From an uncultured Bacteroides sp. (GTDB lineage: Bacteria > Bacteroidota > Bacteroidia > Bacteroidales > Bacteroidaceae): DNA of 51,295 bases. This document shows positions 45,143 through 51,295 of this stretch, piece by piece. The translations under genes and the position numbers were made by a program. Where the stretch lies: contig NZ_CANRPM010000015.1 of the NCBI RefSeq assembly GCF_947632445.1, positions 1 through 51,295 of the forward strand, given 5' to 3'. Position 1 is the first letter of the stretch. Each line of letters begins with the position of its first letter. Under the pieces are notes generated by a model that worked only from the letters and a program-made list of their open reading frames with translations, did no database searches and had not been told where the DNA came from.

Positions 45143-45694
45143 TTATTCATTCGCTTTCATCCACGCCTTCACCTGTTTTGCCAATGAAGCCTTGGCCCTG
45201 GCCAGTTGTGAAGCGGACGAACGTTCGTTTATACCCAATTGGGCCGCAATTTCCTTATGCGACTTGCCTTCCATGACATACAAGTTGAATACTGTACGAT
45301 AACCTACAGGCAGCCTGCCGATAAATTGCATCAACATTTGCCGGGGAATGGTTTCACAGGCTTCAGGTTCAGGTTCATCGTAAGCCTCAAGAGGAAGATC
45401 GTCCAAAGTTGCGCTGTGATTGAGCACATCGTTCTGTCGCAGGTATTGCAGCGCCGTGTTCACCATCACCCGCTCTATCCATGCCCGCAACGAACCTTCG
45501 CCACGCCAGGTAAACTTATCAAAGGAAGAGAACAGTTTCAAAAAACCGTCATGCAGCAGGTCTTCAGCTACTTCACGATTGCCCGAATAACGCAGACACA
45601 AAGCTAACATACGCCCTGCGTAGCGTTCGTACAATTCCCGACGGGCACGGTTGTCACCCCGCCGACATTGTTCGGCCAACTCTTTTTCTTCCAT
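45143..45694 (-). CDS. ECF-type RNA polymerase sigma factor
   Basis: The 183-residue protein has sigma region 2 (about residues 20-85: YERYAGRMLALCLRYSGN, DLLHDGFLKLF, WIERVMVNTA) and region 4 (about 120-175: GYRTVFNLYVMEGKSHKEIA, then GINERSSASQLARAKASL). There is no region 3, so it is ECF type. It directs polymerase to alternative promoters. It is paired with the downstream dual-membrane anti-sigma gene, which should hold it inactive until an envelope signal is sensed. A -7 element TATTTTTG is found 38 bases upstream. Confidence 0.93.
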   Translation of the reverse strand: MEEKELAEQCRRGDNRARRELYERYAGRMLALCLRYSGNREVAEDLLHDGFLKLFSSFDKFTWRGEGSLRAWIERVMVNTALQYLRQNDVLNHSATLDDLPLEAYDEPEPEACETIPRQMLMQFIGRLPVGYRTVFNLYVMEGKSHKEIAAQLGINERSSASQLARAKASLAKQVKAWMKANE

Positions 45695-45732
45695 TCTCCT
45701 TACACGTGTTTGTCTATAAAATGCGTTGGACG

Positions 45733-45740
45733 CAAAAATA
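45733..45740 (-). promoter_or_regulatory. Putative promoter of the sigma/anti-sigma pair
   Basis: On the minus strand TATTTTTG matches TAnnTTTG exactly, 38 bases before the sigma start. The -33 region (ATTT at 19 bases) is a partial match. Confidence 0.5.
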
Positions 45741-45847
45741 CTGCATCATCCGAGAAGGAAAATACACTTTTGTTTCTTTAACAAATCGGAATGCAGTATT
45801 CTATTTAAAGCAACGTTTATCAGACAAAAAAGCATTAAAAAAACTAT

Positions 45848-46612
45848 ATGAACATGATGAAACAAATCCGATCGACTTTTATTGCGTGCATACTTCTGCT
45901 ATCGGTCATGCCGATATCTCAGTCATGTCTGGACGACGACAAAGACAATCCCCTGTTCACAGTGGGAACTATCAAGACGCTGAGTGACAGTGAAGGAGAT
46001 TTTTATGTCCTCTTGGATGAAGATAGTAAGCTTTTTCCCGGCGACATTAGCAATTTGCACAGCTACAAGGCAGTAGACGGCCAGCGAGCGTTCGTTTTCT
46101 TTGACGAACTACCCGAAGAAATGCCCGGCTATGACTACAATGCAAAAATTCGCTGGATAGAAGACATCCTGACCAAGGATATCTACTTCATGCCTGCCGA
46201 AAAAGAAGACAGCATCGGCAATGACAAAATCAACATTACGCAGATATGGCTCACGCGCAAAGACTATCTGAACATTGAATGCCAGTTCATGCACAGTGAA
46301 ACTCCCGACAAAAAGCATATGCTGAGCTTAGTAGTAAACGAAGCCTCAACAGGTGAAAATGACCAGGCTGGTTATGTGACATTGGAATTCCGCCATAATG
46401 CCAACGAAGATTCACAACTCGTACCCGGTTCGGCCATTGTATCTTACAAACTGGACAACATAGCAGACTTATTGGAAGGCAAGGAGGGACTGAATATCCG
46501 CGTAAACACTATCTATGAGAACGAAAAGTTCTATCAAGTAAAGTTCAAAGATGCGGCAACCAATGCCACTGCCCGCTCAGGACATCACCCCTCATCGACT
46601 TTGGTCAAATAA
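45848..46612 (+). CDS. NigD-like lipoprotein
   Basis: The 254-residue protein has a lipoprotein signal with the Cys of SQSC near residue 27 followed by LDDDKD, an acidic surface-export-like start. The rest matches the NigD-like family: an N-terminal OB-like part (LSDSEGDFYVLLDEDSKLFP) and a C-terminal beta domain with ITQIWLTRKDYLNIECQF and VTLEFRHN. NigD was first noted in B. fragilis bacteriocin regions, but the family is widespread in Bacteroides and its function is unknown. It diverges from the sigma gene. ATG codons at 45848, 45854 and 45857 are all usable. Confidence 0.82.
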   Translation: MNMMKQIRSTFIACILLLSVMPISQSCLDDDKDNPLFTVGTIKTLSDSEGDFYVLLDEDSKLFPGDISNLHSYKAVDGQRAFVFFDELPEEMPGYDYNAKIRWIEDILTKDIYFMPAEKEDSIGNDKINITQIWLTRKDYLNIECQFMHSETPDKKHMLSLVVNEASTGENDQAGYVTLEFRHNANEDSQLVPGSAIVSYKLDNIADLLEGKEGLNIRVNTIYENEKFYQVKFKDAATNATARSGHHPSSTLVK

Positions 46613-46844
46613 AGTAAACTCTGAAACCCTCTATACGTGAGTTCGATATAATAAATAATATATTTATCTGATTAATAAGCACATAGTCATAAAAGTATTA
46701 AATTTATAGTGTCAAGTTATCACATTTAAACGATTATCACTATGTTTTCAGAGTCTAAAGTTATAGTTTATTGGGAATAAATATCGGATGACCATAAAAA
46801 AGGGAGGACAACAAACATCCTGAAAATAATCCGGGAGGGGGCTC

Positions 46845-47366
46845 AAAATAGTCCTGTCACATCAAGTAGCAGATTATCAATAAATTAGTGCGACACCTTA
46901 GTACCTTTGGTAAACATTTCCGCGAAAAAATAAAAAATACCTTGCCTTTAAAGGCAGCCTATTTTTTATTTTATTTCAAAAAAGTTTGCACAGCTCCTGT
47001 CACCGTCGCAGTAACCGACTGTATATCAGCAAATTGGTGTGACAGGACTATTTTATTCGTGATAAAACCCCGTTTTTCTTCCTCTTTTTTTCACGGGCAG
47101 ATTTTTCCGTCCTGACACCGTGCTTGCTGACCCTCTGACGAAGTGCTTCGTCTCCTCCCCAGAAAGCACTGCATGACACCCTCACGCAGCACTGCGTCGG
47201 GACTTCAGGAAGTGCTGCGTGGCGGCGGAAGAAAATAGACATTTCACTGCCGATTCATTGTCAGTTATCGCAACCTGTTGTTGTTTTGAAAAGGAACCCG
47301 CCATTGAAGCGAACTTTATCAATGACGGGCAACCGGCTATCTTTTGATTTTATGTCGAACTCACGT
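46845..47366. repeat. Direct repeat block, copy B
   Basis: Same orientation as 19520-20039 and largely identical by eye. Before the element, both copies share GACCATAAAAA..GGAGGACAACAAACATCC. Copy A carries about 50 extra bases there, including the second arm of the GH89 terminator, which copy B lacks. The intervening 46613-46844 holds no gene. Confidence 0.8.
46850..47049. repeat. MITE-like 200-bp element, copy B
   Basis: Inverted ends AGTCCTGTCACATCAA (46850-46865) and TTGGTGTGACAGGACT (47034-47049) differ at one base. The central palindrome around TGCCTTTAAAGGCA (about 46930-46969) is kept. Confidence 0.65.
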
Positions 47367-47380
47367 CTCTATATTATTCA

Positions 47381-47422
47381 GGCACGGATACCAGACAGTT
47401 CACAAGCTGTAGTATCCGTGCC
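47381..47422 (+). terminator. Hairpin between repeat B and cydB
   Basis: GGCACGGATAC (47381-47391) pairs with GTATCCGTGCC (47412-47422), followed by TTTTTTAT on the plus strand. It terminates plus-strand transcription best, but the hairpin may also stop the convergent cydB transcript. Confidence 0.7.
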
Positions 47423-47456
47423 TTTTTTATTTAGGACGACAATAGAATTCCTACTG

Positions 47457-48587
47457 TCATTCATCAACCACCGTATCGTGTTGCTCTATTTTGCGGTCGT
47501 CAATACTTAGCCATGCATAGAAAATGTAGGCCAACACAAACGGTACCAGAATGGAAACATAAGCCATAGTTCGCAGAGTAAATTCACTGGAGCTGCTATT
47601 TTGCAAGGTGAGCGAACTTTGCAGGTCGACCGTCGAAGGATAGTAAGCCGTATTGTTATAACCCGCTATCAATAAAAGAGATAATACCGTCAGCACCGTG
47701 CCGATGCCTGCAAACCAAATGCCCTTATCGAAGCCCTTCTTCCACAACGTGCGACCGATACCCCAAAGCACACTGACCACGCCCGCCAAAAACAGCGCCA
47801 ACACCACCGGCATATCGAGGAAATTCGTCAGATATTTGTAGGGTTCCATATATACAAGCCCTGTCTCGGGGTCGACTGCATAGCCATCGACCAGCAACGT
47901 GCGTACCAGAAAAGTCAGGAAAAACACCAAGAACAGGCCCGCATTACTCCACAACGAACGGCGACAACGGCCCACCAACTCTTCGTCGGCAATGCTGTTC
48001 ACAAAATACAGAACACCCAGTACCCGCGCCAGGAAAAACACCGCCAGACCTAACACTACATTCCAAGGATTGGCCAGCGCGTCGAGCCCGTGCCATCCGT
48101 TAGCCCAACGGCTGATGACGGGCAACATCGTTTCCGTCATGCTGCCTTTGTCCACATAGAAGGCCGAGCCTGTGAAGAACGTGGCCACCGCCCCACCCAA
48201 CAGAACAGGGCCCAATACGCCGTTCAATACCAGAAAGCCACGGTAGGTATTCTTGCCCAACAGATTGCCCGCCTTCAGCTGAAATTCATAGCTGACGGCC
48301 TGCAACACGAAGCTAAAGAGGATAATCATCCACAACCAGTAAGCCCCGCCAAAGCTGGTACTGTAGAACAGGGGAAAAGAAGCGAAGAAGGCTCCTCCGA
48401 AAGTAACGAGCGTTGTAAACGTAAATTCCCACTTACGACCCGTCGAGAATACCAGCATGCGCCGTTGTTCTTCTGTCTTGCCCAAACAGAACAGAAGCGA
48501 ATTGCCTCCCTGTACAAAAAGCAGAAACACTAAGATGGCTCCCAGCAGGGAAACCACAAACCACCAATATTGTTGAAGTAATGCCAT
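47457..48587 (-). CDS. cydB: Cytochrome bd oxidase subunit II
   Basis: CydB is the second large membrane subunit of the bd-type quinol oxidase, which reduces O2 and protects anaerobes at low oxygen. The 376-residue protein has about eight to nine membrane helices. It begins LLQQYWWFVVSLLGAILVFL and has the family-typical GNLLGKNTYRGFLVLNG region. It starts 4 bases after the cydA stop. The gene is typical for Bacteroides. Confidence 0.93.
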   Translation of the reverse strand: MALLQQYWWFVVSLLGAILVFLLFVQGGNSLLFCLGKTEEQRRMLVFSTGRKWEFTFTTLVTFGGAFFASFPLFYSTSFGGAYWLWMIILFSFVLQAVSYEFQLKAGNLLGKNTYRGFLVLNGVLGPVLLGGAVATFFTGSAFYVDKGSMTETMLPVISRWANGWHGLDALANPWNVVLGLAVFFLARVLGVLYFVNSIADEELVGRCRRSLWSNAGLFLVFFLTFLVRTLLVDGYAVDPETGLVYMEPYKYLTNFLDMPVVLALFLAGVVSVLWGIGRTLWKKGFDKGIWFAGIGTVLTVLSLLLIAGYNNTAYYPSTVDLQSSLTLQNSSSSEFTLRTMAYVSILVPFVLAYIFYAWLSIDDRKIEQHDTVVDE

Positions 48588-48591
48588 AACG

Positions 48592-50169
48592 TCAATAATT
48601 TGAAGAGTGAATGTCTACGTTTGAATTCTCGGGACCTTTGCGGATAGCTTTCAGCATAATGCCTACCTCGGCCACCAGCAAGATAGTAAAGAGGAACAGG
48701 AAAAGGAAGAAGGTCGTCTGTACCGAACCTACCTCCAGCTTCGAGATGGCCGCACCTACAGGCAGCATATCCTGAATAGTCCACGGCTGGCGTCCGCACT
48801 CGGCTACTACCCAACCGGCCTGACCAGCCAGATAACCCAACGGTACACTGAGCATGGCCACCATTTGCAACCAGCGCAAGCGACTCAAATCTTTCCTGAA
48901 AGCTACAAAAAGCACCACGAGGAAGAACACTATGAAGTATCCGCCCATCATCACCATCACGCGGAACATATAGAAGGTGAGTGGCACGTTGGGCACCAGT
49001 TCGTGCGCATCCTTGATATATCCATAACCGAAGTAAGGCATATAATCCTTCAACTCGCGGGCAGCCACTTCGGCCGCCGCTTCGTCACCTTCGGCATGTG
49101 CCTCCCGATAAGCAGCAAAAGCCTCGATGGCCTTGCGCCCGTAGGCCATCTTCTCCATAGCAGAAAGAGCCGTCGTGCCATCTTTCAGTTCATAGCCGCC
49201 CTTCAGCAGATTGTTGATGCCCGGCACAAAGGCGTCGGTCTTACGTTCGGCCAGCAACGAGAGCATCTTAGGAATCTCCACGCGGAAGAGGAAAGGATCT
49301 ATGCCGTCATCAGCCTTCTGTTTGGCAGGATTCAATAAGCCGAAGGCTACCAGGCCGGCTCCCTCCTGCCCTTCGTAATAGCCCTCCATGGCAGCCAGCT
49401 TCATCGGTTGGTGCTGGGCCACTTGATAACCCGACTCGTCACCTGTCCAAGCGGCCATCAGTGCTGCAAACAGGCCGACAGATGCACCCACCTTGATGCT
49501 ACTCAGGGCAAAACGGTGCTCGCACTTTTTCCACAGATACCAGCAACCCACACCTACTACGAACAAGGCTCCCAGCACCCAACTCGAAAGAACGGTGTGA
49601 AAGAACTTGTTGACAGCCATAGGCGAAGTGGCCACAGCCCAAAAGTCCACCATCTCGTTGCGGGCCGTGTCGGGATTGAATTCCATTCCAACAGGGTACT
49701 GCATCCACGCATTAGCTACCAGTATCCACCAAGCTGAAATAGTGGCTCCCAAACCCGTCAGCCAGGTGGAGGCTAAATGGAAGCCACGGTTCACCTTCTG
49801 CCATCCGAAGAACATCACAGCTATGAATGTCGCCTCCATGAAGAAGGCTACGATTCCCTCAATGGCCAAAGGAGCCCCGAAGATGTCACCCACAAACCAA
49901 CTGTAGTTGCTCCAGTTAGTACCAAACTCAAACTCCAGAATGAGCCCCGTGGCCACACCAATGGCGAAGTTAATACCGAAAAGTTTCATCCAGAATCGGG
50001 CAGTCCGCTTCCAGAAAGGGTCGCCCGTCCGATAATAGAATGTCTCCATGAGCCCCATGACCACGGCCAAGCCCAAGGTCAGCGGCACAAAAATCCAATG
50101 GTAGATGGCGGTCAGTGCAAATTGTGCCCTCGACCAGTCAATCAGCGAAGAATCAATGTGTTCAATCAT
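48592..50169 (-). CDS. cydA: Cytochrome bd oxidase subunit I
   Basis: CydA carries haems b558, b595 and d and oxidises quinol. The 525-residue protein shows the b595 haem ligand His in TAIYHWIFVP (residue 24), GLILEFEFGTNWSNYSWFVGD, an EATF loop, and NKFFHTVLSSWV with a second ligand His. The Q-loop is of the short type. A C-terminal helix follows TIQDMLPVGAAISKLE. It lies 62 bases after the DUF4492 gene, in the usual Bacteroidetes order DUF4492-cydA-cydB. Confidence 0.95.
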   Translation of the reverse strand: MIEHIDSSLIDWSRAQFALTAIYHWIFVPLTLGLAVVMGLMETFYYRTGDPFWKRTARFWMKLFGINFAIGVATGLILEFEFGTNWSNYSWFVGDIFGAPLAIEGIVAFFMEATFIAVMFFGWQKVNRGFHLASTWLTGLGATISAWWILVANAWMQYPVGMEFNPDTARNEMVDFWAVATSPMAVNKFFHTVLSSWVLGALFVVGVGCWYLWKKCEHRFALSSIKVGASVGLFAALMAAWTGDESGYQVAQHQPMKLAAMEGYYEGQEGAGLVAFGLLNPAKQKADDGIDPFLFRVEIPKMLSLLAERKTDAFVPGINNLLKGGYELKDGTTALSAMEKMAYGRKAIEAFAAYREAHAEGDEAAAEVAARELKDYMPYFGYGYIKDAHELVPNVPLTFYMFRVMVMMGGYFIVFFLVVLFVAFRKDLSRLRWLQMVAMLSVPLGYLAGQAGWVVAECGRQPWTIQDMLPVGAAISKLEVGSVQTTFFLFLFLFTILLVAEVGIMLKAIRKGPENSNVDIHSSNY

Positions 50170-50231
50170 AAATAATAAAGAATTTAATCAGAAAATAAAA
50201 TGGTTATAGGTTGTATACAGATAAACCTTTC

Positions 50232-50447
50232 TTACGGCATCCTTTCGATCAATTCATGGCTCACGTATCCGTCTTTTTCTCCGCTGTCGGTTACCTGATT
50301 CAAAAAATCAGGGAAGAAAAACAATCGAAGAATGAAAAACAGGATGAAAAGCTTGATAAGGATAATCAGCCACAACGTGCGTCCCAGCTTCATACTACGA
50401 AAGCCGTCGCGATAGAATTGCCAAACTGTCAGACTAAGATGTTTCAT
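50232..50447 (-). CDS. DUF4492 small membrane protein linked to cydAB
   Basis: The 71-residue protein has one transmembrane helix (about residues 25-46, LWLIILIKLFILFFILRLFF) and an amphipathic, basic N-terminus (WQFYRDGFRSMKLGRTL). This is the DUF4492 pattern found just before cydA in many Bacteroidetes. It may help assemble or regulate the oxidase, but no function is established to my knowledge. A promoter lies 25 bases upstream. Confidence 0.82.
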   Translation of the reverse strand: MKHLSLTVWQFYRDGFRSMKLGRTLWLIILIKLFILFFILRLFFFPDFLNQVTDSGEKDGYVSHELIERMP

Positions 50448-50471
50448 GGTTTAAGATTATACATAATAATA

Positions 50472-50502
50472 CAAAGATAATCCAATCTTTGAAACTACCA
50501 AT
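50472..50502 (-). promoter_or_regulatory. Promoter of the DUF4492-cydAB operon
   Basis: On the minus strand ATTG (50499-50502; one base off TTTG), 19-base spacer, then TATCTTTG (50472-50479). Confidence 0.7.
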
Positions 50503-50723
50503 CATTTTCACTGGAAAAATCAATAGAAATCGTTTACCGACACAAAAGCCTATTGATCAGTGAAATCTGTCAACCGGTCGTTATCCATCTGGTATATATT
50601 CATTTTTTCACACCTGTAGCAAGCAGTCTTACTACTTTTGTGTCAAAAAAAGAAGAAAGATACATCCATATCTAATATCCAAAAATAATTCGTATATTTA
50701 TTAGTGAATAGAAAAATGGAGTT

Positions 50724-50888
50724 ATGAAACTCTTCCATAGAATAGTTTGGCTAAATATAGTTTATTTTATTAGGCTCTTTCACGTCAGAAATTACCGTTC
50801 TATTACTAATATTCAAATACTTAATACAATTATATTCCATGCTCTTCTGACATGGCAGTTGTTCTTTTTTATTCTTTTTGACCTCTAA
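50724..50888 (+). CDS. Possible small membrane peptide (54 residues)
   Basis: ATG to TAA encodes 54 residues: a basic, aromatic N-terminal half (MKLFHRIVWLNIVYFIRLFH) and a hydrophobic C-terminal segment (HALLTWQLFFFILFDL). A TACTTTTG -7 element is about 90 bases upstream but has no good -33 partner. A hairpin follows 10 bases after the stop. No family is recognised. The region is AT-rich and such a frame can occur by chance, so this is a candidate only. Confidence 0.22.
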   Translation: MKLFHRIVWLNIVYFIRLFHVRNYRSITNIQILNTIIFHALLTWQLFFFILFDL

Positions 50889-50894
50889 AATAGA

Positions 50895-50986
50895 GCAAAA
50901 AAAACGGGACTTTTCGCAAAGTCCCGTTTTCAGTTTTCAATAGGTATTAGTCTTTTTTTAAGGTAAAAAGATTGTTTTTAGGATAA
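50895..50986 (-). ncRNA. Candidate small RNA with own promoter and terminator
   Basis: On the minus strand TATATTTG (50992-50999) matches the -7 consensus. TTTG lies upstream at 51021-51024, though the spacer is 21 rather than 19. About 55-75 bases later comes a perfect 13-bp hairpin (50901-50913 with 50918-50930, loop TCGC) followed by eight T. The transcript of about 90 bases contains no open frame. It could also be an attenuated leader, or the hairpin could end a transcript from outside the window. Confidence 0.45.
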
Positions 50987-51024
50987 CGGTGCAAATATAG
51001 GGGCTTTTCGTTTGACAAGCCAAA

Positions 51025-51295
51025 TAAAAAAACATGTCCTATAACACGTTTTCTTAATTTTTTTTGCCTTCATTAGGATTTATAATGAACTCTGCAAGCT
51101 CATGAACAAGTCGCGCGTATGAATGATAAACAGCCGCAAACTGGCTTTCTACGTATTCGCCTCATCACCCTGTTTGCTTCGAGGCGGAGCTGAACGAAAG
51201 CATCCAGCCGATACCCGAGCCCTGCTATCCAGTATTTAAAATAATCAGGCCCAAACATGCGTAACGCTTATTTCACTTACTCCTCGACCGCCATT
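51025..51295. other. Window end with no recognisable gene
   Basis: About 270 bases with no open frame that looks like a protein on either strand. From 51090 it is richer in G and C than the flank, so it may be part of a feature that continues beyond the window. Confidence 0.4.

Noticed and set aside
46888..47242. Short open frames within repeat B
   Set aside because: They span palindromes and the element border, are not kept in frame in copy A, and show no protein features.
19520..47366. Direct repeats as attachment sites of an integrative element
   Set aside because: No intact integrase, relaxase or conjugation gene lies between them, and the repeats are long, diverged intergenic blocks rather than short exact att sites.

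Overview
The window looks like chromosome from a gut Bacteroides. Most housekeeping genes lack Shine-Dalgarno sequences. Many carry the Bacteroidetes promoter pattern TTTG-N19-TAnnTTTG. Products typical of the genus are present: UpxY-type antiterminator, NigD-like lipoprotein, DUF4492-cydAB, BtGH84-like O-GlcNAcase, and an ECF sigma factor paired with a beta-barrel anti-sigma. The species cannot be named from this sequence alone.

Layout. (1) 1-16.7 kb is conserved core: trpS (+), then on the minus strand guaB, three periplasmic prolyl-isomerase/chaperone genes, an OstA/LptA-like gene, a small membrane protein and mutL, followed by recQ, clpX-clpP and tig. (2) 16.9-22.3 kb holds a 71-residue putative secreted protein, a GH89 alpha-N-acetylglucosaminidase, a non-coding repeat block and a divergent GH84 beta-N-acetylglucosaminidase. 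(3) 22.3-43.6 kb is a capsular polysaccharide (CPS) locus. (4) 43.7-46.6 kb holds an ECF sigma/dual-membrane anti-sigma pair and a NigD-like lipoprotein. (5) 46.8-47.4 kb is a second copy of the repeat block. (6) 47.4-50.5 kb is DUF4492-cydA-cydB, and the rest is largely non-coding with a candidate small RNA.

The CPS locus opens with a DNA segment bounded by 19-bp inverted repeats. It contains one consensus promoter, which in this assembly points AWAY from the capsule genes, so this is the OFF phase. A decayed tyrosine recombinase ends inside the left repeat. The operon then encodes UpxY and a long UpxZ-like protein, an initiating sugar-phosphate transferase, a complete GDP-D-glycero-alpha-D-manno-heptose pathway (HddA, an HddC-GmhB fusion, GmhA), three glycosyltransferases, two LicD-type phosphotransferases, a CDP-pentitol-like route (IspD-like, MDR dehydrogenase, Rpe), Wzy and Wzx. 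It ends with a second cassette (IspD-like, RpiB, acetolactate-synthase-like TPP enzyme) lying between a decayed glf and an intact glf.

From about 28.35 to 43.6 kb most of the CPS genes are AT-rich and preceded by clear Shine-Dalgarno sequences. This suggests the cassette came from a Firmicutes-like donor. The most novel-looking parts are the IspD/RpiB/TPP cassette and the OFF-phase invertible promoter, which faces the neighbouring O-GlcNAcase gene.
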